A model generated the notes under the pieces. That model was not told the origin of the DNA. It made no database searches and saw only the letters and a list, made by a program, of their open reading frames with translations. A stretch of DNA of 64,000 nucleotides from Glycomyces tritici (GTDB lineage: Bacteria > Actinomycetota > Actinomycetes > Mycobacteriales > Micromonosporaceae): positions 47,316 to 111,315 of the forward strand of contig NZ_JAUEMJ010000014.1 in NCBI RefSeq assembly GCF_030403505.1. The letters run 5' to 3'. The position numbers and the translations under genes were made by a program. Numbering within the stretch: position 1 is the first letter of the stretch; each line of letters begins with the position of its first letter. Shown piece by piece: positions 1 through 8,989 of this stretch.

Positions 1-260
1 CGCTGGGTGCGCTGCAGGCGTTGACGATGCACGGCGTGAAGGTCCCCCAGGAGTGCGCGATCATCGGCTACGACGACATCGACTTCGCGGCCGCGGCGGC
101 CGTGCCGCTCTCCTCGATCCGCCAGCCGCGCTCGCAGCTGGGCCGCACGGCCGCGCAGCTGCTGTTCGACGAGATCAACGAGGGCGCCGGGCACACCCAC
201 CGCAACGTGGTCTTCCAGCCTGAACTGGTCGCCCGGGCCTCGACGTCGCAGGAGCTGTGA
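1..260 (+). CDS. LacI-family transcriptional regulator, C-terminal part
   Basis: Only the last 85 or so codons lie in the window; the gene begins upstream of base 1 and is read in the frame starting at base 3. The visible part is the end of the periplasmic-binding-protein-like effector domain. The segment GYDDIDFA followed by PLSSIRQPR is the typical LacI/GalR pattern near the C terminus. The HTH domain is outside the window. The next gene, in the same direction, is a GH51 arabinofuranosidase, so the regulator probably responds to an arabinose-type sugar and controls that gene; this is inferred from position only. Confidence 0.9.
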   Translation, partial: LGALQALTMHGVKVPQECAIIGYDDIDFAAAAAVPLSSIRQPRSQLGRTAAQLLFDEINEGAGHTHRNVVFQPELVARASTSQEL

Positions 261-335
261 CGGGGTCACGACGGTGCGCCGAGCGTTCGTGTAACGGTAA
301 AGTTCGGGTCTGGTAGCGTCACCGAAACCGGCCCG

Positions 336-347
336 GCAAGCGCTCGC
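336..347. promoter_or_regulatory. possible LacI-type operator before the GH51 gene
   Basis: The stretch gcAAGCGCTcgc has an AGCGCT core at 339-344, the centre-symmetric CG-type core typical of LacI/GalR operators, and lies about 55 bases before the arabinofuranosidase start. The half-sites are short, so this is a weak call. Confidence 0.25.
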
Positions 348-398
348 GCGCCCTGCGGGCCGCCGGCGCACCACAGTGAACCCTTCCAGGAGGCGATT

Positions 399-1904
399 AT
401 GGCCGAGCACCACCGCGCGCGCATCGAGTTCGATCCGCGCTTCACCGTCGCCGACGTGCCCGAGCGGCTGTTCGGCTCCTTCGTCGAGCATCTGGGCCGG
501 TGCGTCTACACCGGCATCTACGAGCCCGGCCACGCGACCGCGAACGCCGACGGCCTGCGCCAGGACGTGCTCGACCTCATCAGCGAACTGGGCCCGACGA
601 TGGTCCGCTACCCCGGCGGGAACTTCGTCTCCGGCTACCGCTGGGAGGACGGCACCGGCCCCAAGGAGGACCGGCCCCGCCGCCTCGACCTCGCCTGGGG
701 CACCACCGAGACCAACCAGTTCGGCCTCTCGGAGTTCATGAAGTTCTGCCGCACCACCGGCGTCGAGCCGAACATGGCCGTCAACCTCGGCACCCGCGGC
801 CTCCAGGAGGCCCTCGACCTCCTGGAGTACGCCAACCACCCCGGCGGCACCTACTGGTCGGACCTGCGCCGCTCCCACGGCGACGAGGAGCCCTACGGCA
901 TCAAGCTGTGGTGCCTGGGCAACGAGATGGACGGCCCCTGGCAGATCGGCCAGAAGACCGCCCGCGAGTACGGCCGCACCGCCGACCAGGTCGCCCGCTC
1001 CATGCGCTACATCGACCCCGGGCTCGACCTCGTCGCGTGCGGGTCCTCCTCCCGCGGCATGCCCGAGTTCGGCGCCTGGGAGGCCGAGGTCCTCACCCTC
1101 TCCTACGAGTCGGTCGACTACATCTCCGCGCACGCCTACTACCAGCCCCGCGACGGCGACTTCAAGTCGTTCATGGCCTCGGCGCAGGACATGGAGCTGT
1201 TCATCGACGGCGTCACCGCCACCGCGGACGCCGTGGGCGCGAAGCTCAAGAGCGACAAGAAGATCAACATCTCCTTCGACGAGTGGAACGTCTGGTACCA
1301 GACCGCGCCCACCGGTGAGCGGGAGGAGCCGTGGTCGGTCGCCCCGCGCCAGCTCGAGGACGTGTACTCGGCGATGGACGCGGTCGTGTTCGGCTCGCTG
1401 ATGATCACGCTGCTGCGCCGCTGCGACCGCGTCACCGCCGCCTGCCTGGCGCAGCTGGTGAACGTGATCGCCCCGATCATGACCGAGCCCGACGGGCCCG
1501 CGTGGCGCCAGACCACGTTCTTCCCGTTCGCGGAGGCCTCCGAGTTCGGGCGCGGGAAGGTCCTGCGCGTCAACGCCGACTCCCCCAAGTTCGACACGAA
1601 GGCGTACGGCGAGGTCGACGCCCTCCACTCGGTGGCCGTGGCGAACGAGGACGGCACCTACACCGTGTTCGCCGTCAACCGCGAGCTCCAGACGCCGCTG
1701 ACGCTGGAGATCGACCTGGGTTCGCTCGGGGGCCTGTCGGACGTGACGTGCTCGACGCTCACCGACGACGACCCGGACGCCAAGAACACGCTGCAGGACC
1801 AGACCCGCGTGGCCCCGGTCGCCAACGGCGACATCACCGTCAAGGACGGCGTGGCCTATGTGGAGCTGCCCGCGATGAGCTGGAACACCATCCGCATCGC
1901 CTAG
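399..1904 (+). CDS. GH51 alpha-L-arabinofuranosidase
   Basis: 501 residues, the usual size for family GH51 exo-acting arabinofuranosidases, which release terminal L-arabinose from arabinan, arabinoxylan or their oligosaccharides by a retaining mechanism. The acid/base is Glu176 in GNEMDG and the nucleophile is Glu295 in the SFDEWN motif, both intact in a TIM barrel that is followed by a C-terminal beta-sandwich. There is no signal peptide, so the enzyme is probably cytoplasmic and acts on imported oligosaccharides. The start is supported by AGGAGG about 6 bases before the ATG. It follows a LacI-type regulator gene and ends at a strong bidirectional terminator. Confidence 0.93.
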   Translation: MAEHHRARIEFDPRFTVADVPERLFGSFVEHLGRCVYTGIYEPGHATANADGLRQDVLDLISELGPTMVRYPGGNFVSGYRWEDGTGPKEDRPRRLDLAWGTTETNQFGLSEFMKFCRTTGVEPNMAVNLGTRGLQEALDLLEYANHPGGTYWSDLRRSHGDEEPYGIKLWCLGNEMDGPWQIGQKTAREYGRTADQVARSMRYIDPGLDLVACGSSSRGMPEFGAWEAEVLTLSYESVDYISAHAYYQPRDGDFKSFMASAQDMELFIDGVTATADAVGAKLKSDKKINISFDEWNVWYQTAPTGEREEPWSVAPRQLEDVYSAMDAVVFGSLMITLLRRCDRVTAACLAQLVNVIAPIMTEPDGPAWRQTTFFPFAEASEFGRGKVLRVNADSPKFDTKAYGEVDALHSVAVANEDGTYTVFAVNRELQTPLTLEIDLGSLGGLSDVTCSTLTDDDPDAKNTLQDQTRVAPVANGDITVKDGVAYVELPAMSWNTIRIA

Positions 1905-1916
1905 GCGCACAATGCG

Positions 1917-1954
1917 AAAGGGGGCCCGCAGCCGATGCTGCGGGCCCCCTTTTT
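1917..1954. terminator. bidirectional rho-independent terminator
   Basis: Perfect 13-bp GC stem (1920-1932 with 1937-1949), loop CGAT, T5 on the plus strand and AAA on the other side. It lies between the convergent GH51 and DAHP synthase genes and can serve both. Confidence 0.9.
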
Positions 1955-1962
1955 CGGTACGG

Positions 1963-3030
1963 TCAGGCGCGGGAGGCGCGGACGGCCGCGGCCAGCTCGC
2001 CCAGGAGCGCCTCGGTCTCGTCCCAGCCGACGCACGCGTCGGTCACCGACTTGCCGTAGACCAGGGTCTCCAGCGGGGCCGGCTCCTGGCGGCCGGGCTC
2101 GATGAAGCTCTCGATCATCAGCCCCGCGATGCCCTGCTCCCCCGCGCCGATGCGCGCGGCGACCTCGCGCACGACCTCGGCCTGGCGGACGTGGTCCTTC
2201 CCGGAGTTGGCGTGGCTCGCGTCCACCACGAGGCGCTGCGGCATGCCGTGCTTGGACAGGAGCGCGAGCGCGTCCCGCACGTCCTCGGGCCCGAAGTTCG
2301 GGCCGGTGCGGCCCCCGCGCAGGATGATGTGGCAGTCGGGGTTGCCGGAGGTGGAGACGATGGAGGCGCGCCCGTCCTCGTCGACGCCGAAGAACACGTG
2401 GTCGCCGGCCGCGGCCCGGCACCCGTCGACCGCCGAGGCCAGGTCGCCGTCAGTGGTGTTCTTGAACCCCACCGGCATCGACAGGCCCGAGGCGAGCTGG
2501 CGGTGCACCTGCGACTCGGTGGTGCGCGCGCCGATCGCACCCCAGGAGACGGCGTCGGCGATGTGCTGCGGGCTCGTGGGCTCCAGGAACTCGCAGCCCA
2601 CCGGAAGGCCCGTGTCCAGCACGTCCAGGAGCACCTGCCGGGCCAGGCGCAGACCGAGCTCGACGTCGTGCGTGCCGTCCAGGTGCGGGTCGTTGATGAG
2701 GCCCTTCCAGCCGACGGTGGTGCGGGGCTTCTCGAAGTACACGCGCATGACGACCATGAGCGCGTCGCCCAGCGGGGCCGCGGCGGCGGCGAGGCGCTGC
2801 GCGTAGTCCTTCGCGGCGGCCGCGTCGTGCACGGAGCAGGGGCCGACGACGACGAGGAGGCGGTCGTCGGTGCCGTCGAGGACGTCCTTCACTTCGGCGC
2901 GGGTGCGTTCGACGAGGGCGGCGCGCGCGTCGCCCAGCGGCAGCTCCGCGCGGAGGGCGGCGGGTGCGACGAGCGGCTGGAAGGCGGTGACGCGCAGGTC
3001 GTTGGTCTGCGGTGAGCGGTCGGCGGTCAT
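1963..3030 (-). CDS. aroG: 3-deoxy-7-phosphoheptulonate (DAHP) synthase, class I
   Basis: Catalyses the first step of the shikimate pathway, condensing phosphoenolpyruvate with erythrose 4-phosphate. The 355-residue product has the class I (AroF/G/H-type) signatures: VVGPCSVHD near residue 62, KPRTTVGWKGL near 100, a LRGGRTGPNFG loop, and DASHANSGKDH near the C terminus, which supply PEP, metal and E4P contacts. The reading frame stays open to 3387, but the family N terminus and the upstream leader region favour the ATG at 3030. Expression is probably controlled by the leader peptide and hairpin at 3111-3232. Many actinobacteria use a class II enzyme; having class I here is not unusual. Confidence 0.92.
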   Translation of the reverse strand: MTADRSPQTNDLRVTAFQPLVAPAALRAELPLGDARAALVERTRAEVKDVLDGTDDRLLVVVGPCSVHDAAAAKDYAQRLAAAAAPLGDALMVVMRVYFEKPRTTVGWKGLINDPHLDGTHDVELGLRLARQVLLDVLDTGLPVGCEFLEPTSPQHIADAVSWGAIGARTTESQVHRQLASGLSMPVGFKNTTDGDLASAVDGCRAAAGDHVFFGVDEDGRASIVSTSGNPDCHIILRGGRTGPNFGPEDVRDALALLSKHGMPQRLVVDASHANSGKDHVRQAEVVREVAARIGAGEQGIAGLMIESFIEPGRQEPAPLETLVYGKSVTDACVGWDETEALLGELAAAVRASRA

Positions 3031-3110
3031 CGGGTGCGGTATCCCATCTCTGTGGCGAGGCGGGTCCTGTCCACTCAAGGTCTCCCCGGTGCCGGCCCGC
3101 CTGACGACGA

Positions 3111-3136
3111 AAGGCAGCGACTCGTGTCGCTGCCTT
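3111..3136 (-). terminator. candidate attenuator hairpin before aroG
   Basis: Perfect 11-bp stem (3111-3121 with 3126-3136), 4-base loop, followed on the minus strand by TTTCGTC. It lies about 80 bases before the aroG start and 25 bases after the leader ORF stop. An upstream 11-bp inverted repeat (3140-3150 with 3184-3194), whose 5' arm on the transcript lies inside the leader ORF, could form an alternative structure. Confidence 0.6.
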
Positions 3137-3160
3137 GCTGGCTCCGGGTGTGTTCGACGG

Positions 3161-3232
3161 TCAGCGCGTGCGCCGCCTGGCTCCACCCGGAGCCGGCGTA
3201 AAGCGCCGATACCAACGAACTGCCGTAGACAT
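3161..3232 (-). CDS. putative aromatic leader peptide, 23 aa
   Basis: A 23-codon ORF reading MSTAVRWYRRFTPAPGGARR and three more residues. Trp7, Tyr8 and Phe11, the three aromatic amino acids, lie within five codons in front of an inverted repeat and a terminator-like hairpin, upstream of the first enzyme of aromatic biosynthesis. This is the layout of ribosome-mediated attenuation. No Shine-Dalgarno is present, but an extended -10 box (TGC-TACGGT) ends 7 bases before the ATG, so the transcript would begin at the start codon. The attenuation role is inferred. Confidence 0.6.
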   Translation of the reverse strand: MSTAVRWYRRFTPAPGGARRRTR

Positions 3233-3239
3233 GGGGCGA

Positions 3240-3248
3240 ACCGTAGCA
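3240..3248 (-). promoter_or_regulatory. leaderless promoter of the aroG leader
   Basis: Extended -10 TGCTACGGT on the minus strand, with 7 bases to the leader ATG at 3232. The -35 region is not recognisable. Confidence 0.45.
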
Positions 3249-3284
3249 CACGGCCGGGGCGCCGGCCACGGCCTGGGCCCGGTG

Positions 3285-3926
3285 TCACAGGCCGCTGACG
3301 GACTCCGGGGCGCGCTCGGCGCGGGCGAGGGCGCGCACCAGGCTCGCCTGCCCGTGGCGCTTCACCGACAGGCGCGCGAGCATCCACGCGGCCGTGTCGA
3401 ACACGTCCTCGTCGAACACGGGCGTGTCGACACCGACGGAGTAGGCCAGGTCGTCCCCGTGGACGACGAGCTCCATGATGCGGGTACGCAGGAAGTCGTC
3501 CAGACTCATCGCGTACGGCCAGCGCGTGTTGCCGCTGGTCTCGGTGCCGTCCATGGCCGCCAGGGCCGTCTCCAGCGCCTCCAGGGCGGCCCGGGCCTCC
3601 GCGGTGACGGCGGCCGGTCCGGCTTCGGCGGCCCGCTCGCCGCCGTCGCGGATCCCGGTGTTGTAGTCGTTGTCGAGGTCGGCGGCGAGCCAGGCCGCGC
3701 GGCCGTAATGCTCGAACAGGCCCACGCGCTCCTTCCCGGCGTGGTCGGCGGCCAGGCCGGCGGTGACCGAGGTGATCTGCTGGACGAGATGGGCCGCGAG
3801 GCCGCCGACGGTGAAGCCCGCGAGCGCCGAGGGCTCCGCCCAGGCCTTGGCGACCGCGCCGTCCTCGGCGAGGCCGAGGGCGGTGCGGGCGGCGGTGCGG
3901 TACTGGTCGCGAATGCTGCTGGTCAT
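3285..3926 (-). CDS. maleylpyruvate isomerase N-terminal/DinB-like protein
   Basis: 213 residues of the mycothiol-dependent maleylpyruvate isomerase/DinB_2 fold, a four-helix bundle common in actinobacteria. Family features include His46 in LAAHLVQQ and the MELVVHGDDLA helix near residue 155, which would supply metal-binding histidines. Such proteins are metal-dependent thiol transferases using mycothiol, but the substrate cannot be told from sequence. It starts 12 bases after the stop of no other minus gene; the upstream neighbour on this strand is the secreted coiled-coil gene, 12 bases away, so the two may be co-transcribed. Confidence 0.75.
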   Translation of the reverse strand: MTSSIRDQYRTAARTALGLAEDGAVAKAWAEPSALAGFTVGGLAAHLVQQITSVTAGLAADHAGKERVGLFEHYGRAAWLAADLDNDYNTGIRDGGERAAEAGPAAVTAEARAALEALETALAAMDGTETSGNTRWPYAMSLDDFLRTRIMELVVHGDDLAYSVGVDTPVFDEDVFDTAAWMLARLSVKRHGQASLVRALARAERAPESVSGL

Positions 3927-3938
3927 CGGTGCCGCCTT

Positions 3939-4904
3939 CTAACGCATGGAGACGTGGACGTGGTTGGTGTGGTCGGAGGCGGGGTCGCCGTTGCCCCCGG
4001 TGTAGGAGCGCCAGCCCGAGGAGGAGGACCAGAACTCGTGGTACCAGATCACGTACTCGACGCCGAGGCTGTCGGCGTTGTTGACGTACCAGGCGGCGAG
4101 CCGGTCCCCGTACTCCTTGTCCGAACCGGAGGCGTCCTCGTTCTGGAACCCCGACTCGTCGGCGGCCCAGTCGCAGGCCCGGCCCAGCGGGTGCTCGCCG
4201 CTGCCGCCCGACCGGTAGCAGGAGACGTAGTGGTCGAACCCGGCCTCCTTGGTCTCGTTGTACATGTGGAGCGTGCGCGGCGTCAGGCAGCCGTCGGTGG
4301 TCGGATCGTCCTCGGTGCAGCCGCCGCCGTCACCGCCGTAGCCCTCCGCGGCCGGGGCGCCGCCGTCCGAACCCGGACCGGCGGCCTCTTCAGCCCGCAA
4401 CTCCTCCAACTGCTCCTCGAGCTCATCGGCGGCCTTCTCCGCGTCCTTCAACGCGTCCTCGGCGGTCTTGACCTCGTCGGCGTGCGCGCCCCGCTGGGCC
4501 TCCAACTCGTCCAGCAGCTGCCCGGCCTCGTTCATGAGCGCAGCCCGCTCACTGCCGAGGAAACCGGTGTAGGTCATGGCGTCGACCAGGTCGCTGCTGT
4601 TCTCAGAGGAGAGGATCGCGTTCGTGGTCTCCAACTCGCCCTCGGTGTGCAGGTAGACCGCGTACTCGTTGAGGTCGACCGTGAGCTCGTCGAACAGCGC
4701 CTGCGTCTCGGTGATCTTCACTTCCAGCTCGGCAGCGCGCGCATTGGCGGCGTCGACCGCGTCCTCGGCGTCGGCGACCTTGTCGATGGCCGCGGCCAAG
4801 TCCGATTCAAGGGTCTCCTCGTCGGGATCGGCCGAGGCCGGCACCGGGAAGAACGCCACGAAGGCGGCGAGGAGCACTACGGGGAGGATCTGCTTGCTGC
4901 GCAC
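3939..4904 (-). CDS. secreted coiled-coil protein with ARB_07466-like C-terminal domain
   Basis: 321 residues. Residues 1-25 are a Sec signal peptide (hydrophobic VLLAAFVAFF, cleavage near ASA-DP). Residues about 30-175 are a long Glu/Ala/Leu-rich coiled coil. A Gly-rich linker leads to a C-terminal domain with HPLGRACDWA and DHTNHVHVSM, spaced His/Asp residues that resemble the metal site of VanY/hedgehog-type peptidases. Two cysteine pairs suggest disulfides. The layout matches actinobacterial exported proteins thought to act on peptidoglycan, comparable to RipA/NlpC-type coiled-coil hydrolases with a different catalytic domain. Enzymatic activity is inferred. Confidence 0.75.
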   Translation of the reverse strand: MRSKQILPVVLLAAFVAFFPVPASADPDEETLESDLAAAIDKVADAEDAVDAANARAAELEVKITETQALFDELTVDLNEYAVYLHTEGELETTNAILSSENSSDLVDAMTYTGFLGSERAALMNEAGQLLDELEAQRGAHADEVKTAEDALKDAEKAADELEEQLEELRAEEAAGPGSDGGAPAAEGYGGDGGGCTEDDPTTDGCLTPRTLHMYNETKEAGFDHYVSCYRSGGSGEHPLGRACDWAADESGFQNEDASGSDKEYGDRLAAWYVNNADSLGVEYVIWYHEFWSSSSGWRSYTGGNGDPASDHTNHVHVSMR

Positions 4905-4962
4905 GGGTGGAGGTCTACTTCCAGAGGGTCGGGTCGCCGCCCTGGCGGGGCGGCCACCGGGT

Positions 4963-5742
4963 TTACAGGTCGAGGTCGACCACGAGAGGGGCGTGGTCGG
5001 AGGCGCCTTTGCCTTTGCGTTCGTTGCGGTCGACGTACGCGTCGCTCACCGCCGCCTTGAAAGCGGGGTTGGCCAGCGCCAGGTCGATCCGCAGACCGCG
5101 GTTCTTCGGGAAGTCGAGGTTGCGGTAGTCCCAGAACGTGAACGGCTGCGCGTGCTTGAGCGCCCGCGGGTAGACGTCGACGAGACCGGCGGCCCGCACG
5201 GCGGCGAGCGCGTCGCGCTCGTCCTTCGTGACATGGGTCGTGCCCGGCCACGCGTCGACGTCCCACACGTCGTCATCGGTCGGGCAGATGTTGAAGTCGC
5301 CCAGGGCGGCGAACGGGAGATCACCGGCGGCGTCGGCTTTGACGTCGGCGGCGAGGGCCTTGAGGAACGCGAGCTTGTACGGGAAGTGCGGGTCGGCCAC
5401 ATCACGGCCGTTGGGGATGTACAGGGACTGGACGCGCACGGGCCCGCACGTGGCGGTGATCGCCCGCGGCTCGGTCTCGTCGCCGAACACCGGCTGATCG
5501 GCGATGCCGCGCCGCACGTCCGCGATGCCGACCCGCGAGAGGATCGCGACACCGTTCCACCGGCCCAGGCCCCACGACGCGGTCTCGTACCCGGCCTCGC
5601 TGATCGCCTCGATCGGCACATCCGCGTCGGCGCACTTGAGCTCCTGCAGGCAGACCACGTCCGGCTCGGCCGTCTCGAGCCAACCGACGAGACGCTCGAG
5701 GCGGGCTTTGAGCGAGTTGATGTTCCACGTGGCCACGCGCAT
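4963..5742 (-). CDS. xthA: exodeoxyribonuclease III (first copy)
   Basis: Apurinic/apyrimidinic endonuclease and 3'-5' exonuclease of base-excision repair. The endonuclease/exonuclease/phosphatase fold motifs are all present: WNINSLKAR, CLQELKC (metal Glu), GDFNICP, and the C-terminal SDHAPLV. About 259 residues, normal for the family. I chose the ATG at 5742 rather than the in-frame GTG at 5751 because TAGGGT sits 7 bases before the ATG and the protein would start MRVATWN, as in homologues. A second paralogue lies at 8192 on the other strand. Confidence 0.92.
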   Translation of the reverse strand: MRVATWNINSLKARLERLVGWLETAEPDVVCLQELKCADADVPIEAISEAGYETASWGLGRWNGVAILSRVGIADVRRGIADQPVFGDETEPRAITATCGPVRVQSLYIPNGRDVADPHFPYKLAFLKALAADVKADAAGDLPFAALGDFNICPTDDDVWDVDAWPGTTHVTKDERDALAAVRAAGLVDVYPRALKHAQPFTFWDYRNLDFPKNRGLRIDLALANPAFKAAVSDAYVDRNERKGKGASDHAPLVVDLDL

Positions 5743-5797
5743 GGGCCTCACCCTACCCGCCGCCGGGCCCGCACTGGGCGGACCCGGGGTGCGCGCG

Positions 5798-8077
5798 TCA
5801 GTTTCCGCTGGTCGGAGCCGCTACGACAGCGTCCGGTGTGGCCGGTTGCGCACGGTCGGTACGGGGCCCGACTGCCACCGCCAGGAGCCCGAACCCGATG
5901 GCGGTGGTGAACCCGGTGACGGCGATCCCCGAGTCGTTGACAACCGCACCGACGACGGCGACCGCGGTCAAACCGATCACGGCGGCACCCACCTCGTTCG
6001 TCCGGATCGGCGCCCTCCGGCGCCAGATCACGATCGCGCCGACGAGCGCCGCGAGCGAGATCCACGTCAGCGGCCGCCCGATCGTCCCGATGGCCGCATC
6101 GCCCTTGCGGATGAGGATGTTCGCAGCAGTCCCGTCCAGCACCGACCCCACGAACCGGCCCAAGTGCGTCTGATCCTCCTGCGGCCGCAGATAGTCCAGG
6201 AACCCGCCGATCGCGAACACCGCGAACGCCAGACCCCCGGCGAGGATCACGGCCTTGACGGTGAGCTTGCGCCCCCACAGCTTCCAGCAGCACAGCATGC
6301 CCGCGGCCACCAGCGTCAGCGTCCCGCCCATATCGCGCCCCAGGGTCGGCGCGCCGACGATGACGACCGCGCACACCCCGATCGCGACCGGACCCCACAC
6401 GCGAGCCCGCCCCCGCCACGGCAAGAACGCGACCAGCAGGATCACCGCGGCCGCGAACACACTGAACGCGTAATTCCCCAAGCCCGTGAACCGCGCCCCC
6501 GCCTGCGCCGTGTACCCCATCGGCGTATGCAGCGGCCACGTCGCACCCGACACCTGGTCGACCGCGATCAACAGCGCCGCAGCACCGGCGATCACCAACA
6601 CCGGACGCGCCCCCCGCCGCGTCCACGGCAGCGACGCCGCCACCGTCAGCACCACCACACACGCGACGATGATCGCCCAGAACACCAGCGTCGGCCGCTC
6701 CGCCCGCCACCAGTGCGGAATCCCCGCCGCAACCCCGGCCACCGGCATCGCCGCCACCGCCAGGCACACCGTCCGCGCCAACCCCCGGAACCGGTCCGGA
6801 CCGCACAACAGCCACACCGCAGCCGCCACACCGACCACCCCGAGACCCGACAACACCGAATAGAACACGAAACTCACCGCGATCACCGACTGCGACGCCG
6901 CCGTCTCGTCGATACCCCGCGCCACCGCCGACGCACTCGAATGACCCGCATCGGGCAGCACCTGAATCGGCGCCCCCGCCACCGCCGCCGGCACCTCCGC
7001 CCCGATCGCCCCCAACGCCGTCGCCGTCACATCCACCAACTGCACATACCCGTCACGACCCGTCGTCGCCGACGTCAACTCACCAGGCTCCACACCCGCA
7101 CCCGCATACAGCACCGGATGCAGCGCCGACGGCGCCGACGCATCCGACACCCCCGCCACCAGCAGCCGCCAATCCCCCGGCAACGCCGCCTGCACCGCAC
7201 CCACCGCCGCATCGGCCTCCGCCGCCGCCCGCTCACGCACCGACGCCGCCTCAGGCTCGATCACACCCTCGTCCAACGCACCGGACGGCTCATCCGAACC
7301 CACCCCGACATCGTCCTGACCCAACTGGTCATAGTCCGTGCCCGCATCCGGCGCCGCATCCGCCGCATCACCCACCACCACACCCGGATCCACGACCACC
7401 ACATCGCACACCGCCATCGCCGCACCCAGCGACTCCAGATCAGGACCCCAGAACGAGATCCGACCCGCCGTATCCGCCGCCGCCAGCGCCGCACCGTCAC
7501 CGATGCCCGCCACACACGCCCCCGGATCCGGCGCCACCACCGGCTCACCCGCCGCCTCGGCCTCCGCCGCAGCCGCCTCCTGCTCAGCGGCCATCAACGC
7601 CACCGCATCCGCCAGCGAACCCAACCGCGCCCCGTAATTGAACGACTCGTTCGCCTCCACGAGCGCATCCCAGCCCTCGACCGACCACCCCTCGCCGTCC
7701 TCCACCGGCGCCGGCAACCGCGACTGCGCCGCACACTGCGCATCACGCGGCGCCGCACCACCCGCACGCTCACCCGCACCCAGGCTCAACCAACCCGCCT
7801 CAGGACACGTCCACGACCCGATCGTGCGCACACTCATCGACGCCGACGCACCCGAACCCGCCATCGCCCACATGTTCGGCGTCACCGACGCATCGATATC
7901 AGTCCACGCCAACCCCGGCACACCCAGCACGATGATCCCCGCGGCCCCGTCATCCTCAGCCGCCGCCGCACCCACCGGAGGCACCGCCAGCACCGCGCAG
8001 ACCACCGCCAGCACGGCCGCGAAACCCCGCACCCACGCACCGCCCCCGCGCACCCGCACGCCAGCCTCCCAAGTCAT
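5798..8077 (-). CDS. polytopic membrane protein with alkaline-phosphatase-like N-terminal domain
   Basis: 759 residues, function unknown. Residues about 18-42 look like a signal peptide. An extracytoplasmic domain (45-380) begins IIVLGVPGLAW, has a TPNMWAM segment and ends with a PAEAGWLS-like CPEAGWLSLGAG motif, reminiscent of the alkaline phosphatase/sulfatase superfamily, but I cannot place a full metal site. From about residue 385 there are roughly 11 membrane segments, with an NDSGIAV motif in the last loop that recurs in actinobacterial relatives. The start is supported by TAGACT 6 bases before the ATG (leaderless). The minus strand of this gene is very G-rich; see findings. Confidence 0.75.
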   Translation of the reverse strand: MTWEAGVRVRGGGAWVRGFAAVLAVVCAVLAVPPVGAAAAEDDGAAGIIVLGVPGLAWTDIDASVTPNMWAMAGSGASASMSVRTIGSWTCPEAGWLSLGAGERAGGAAPRDAQCAAQSRLPAPVEDGEGWSVEGWDALVEANESFNYGARLGSLADAVALMAAEQEAAAAEAEAAGEPVVAPDPGACVAGIGDGAALAAADTAGRISFWGPDLESLGAAMAVCDVVVVDPGVVVGDAADAAPDAGTDYDQLGQDDVGVGSDEPSGALDEGVIEPEAASVRERAAAEADAAVGAVQAALPGDWRLLVAGVSDASAPSALHPVLYAGAGVEPGELTSATTGRDGYVQLVDVTATALGAIGAEVPAAVAGAPIQVLPDAGHSSASAVARGIDETAASQSVIAVSFVFYSVLSGLGVVGVAAAVWLLCGPDRFRGLARTVCLAVAAMPVAGVAAGIPHWWRAERPTLVFWAIIVACVVVLTVAASLPWTRRGARPVLVIAGAAALLIAVDQVSGATWPLHTPMGYTAQAGARFTGLGNYAFSVFAAAVILLVAFLPWRGRARVWGPVAIGVCAVVIVGAPTLGRDMGGTLTLVAAGMLCCWKLWGRKLTVKAVILAGGLAFAVFAIGGFLDYLRPQEDQTHLGRFVGSVLDGTAANILIRKGDAAIGTIGRPLTWISLAALVGAIVIWRRRAPIRTNEVGAAVIGLTAVAVVGAVVNDSGIAVTGFTTAIGFGLLAVAVGPRTDRAQPATPDAVVAAPTSGN

Positions 8078-8191
8078 GCCAGCAGTCTATGGGGTCCCCA
8101 CGCCACCACCGGCTCCATGGCCGCCCGACCTTCGCCACACCCCGCCGCGCCGCGACCGGACGACCACCCCCGCCCGCGTTAGGCTGGCCCG

Positions 8192-8989
8192 ATGCGCACC
8201 ATCGCCACCGCCAACGTCAACGGAATCCGAGCCGCAGCCAAGAAGGGCATCATCCCCTGGCTCCAGCAGACCCAAGCGGACGTGGTGCTCCTCCAAGAAG
8301 TCCGCGCCGCCCACGACCAGATCCCCACCGACGTCCTCGAAGCCGCCGGCTGGCACTGGCACGTCGCCCCCTCCACCGTCGCCAAAGGCCGCGCCGGCGT
8401 CGCCGTCCTCACCCGCACCCCCCCAGAAGCCGCCCGCATCGGCTTCGGCGCCGACTTCGACGACCACGGCCGCTACGCCGAAGTCGACCTCCCCGGCCTC
8501 ACCGTCGCCAGCCTCTACCTCCCCTCCGGCGAAACCGACACCCCTCGCCAGGTCGAAAAAGAACGCTTCATGACCGCCTTCGCCGAATACCTCACCGAAG
8601 CCGCCAAGAAAGCCCAAGCCACCGGCCGCGAACTCCTCGTCTGCGGCGACTGGAACATCGCCCACGCCGAAGCCGACCTCAAGAACTGGAAATCCAACAA
8701 GAAGACCGCCGGCTTCCTCCCCAACGAACGCGCCTGGCTCACCGACCTCTACGCCACCGGCACCTTCGTCGACGTCGTCCGCGCCCTCCACCCCGGCGTC
8801 GAAGGCCCCTACTCCTGGTGGTCCTACCGCGGCCGCGCCTTCGACAACGACGCCGGCTGGCGCATCGACCTCCACGTCGCCACCACCCCCCTCGCCGCCA
8901 AGGCCACCAAAGCCTGGGTCGACCGCGCCGCCGCCCACGACCAGCGCTGGTCCGACCACGCCCCCGTCCTGGTGACCTACGACCACTAA
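8192..8989 (+). CDS. exodeoxyribonuclease III family protein (second copy)
   Basis: 265 residues, same fold as the gene at 4963-5742. Motifs: TANVNGIRAA (instead of NINSLKAR), LLQEVRA with the metal Glu, GDWNIAH, and SDHAPVLV. The conserved catalytic residues are intact, so it should be an active AP endonuclease/exonuclease; paralogue pairs of this type are frequent in actinobacteria and specialisation is unknown. TAGGCT lies 6 bases before the ATG with no Shine-Dalgarno, indicating a leaderless transcript. It is transcribed divergently from the membrane-protein gene, 114 bases apart. Confidence 0.9.
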   Translation: MRTIATANVNGIRAAAKKGIIPWLQQTQADVVLLQEVRAAHDQIPTDVLEAAGWHWHVAPSTVAKGRAGVAVLTRTPPEAARIGFGADFDDHGRYAEVDLPGLTVASLYLPSGETDTPRQVEKERFMTAFAEYLTEAAKKAQATGRELLVCGDWNIAHAEADLKNWKSNKKTAGFLPNERAWLTDLYATGTFVDVVRALHPGVEGPYSWWSYRGRAFDNDAGWRIDLHVATTPLAAKATKAWVDRAAAHDQRWSDHAPVLVTYDH

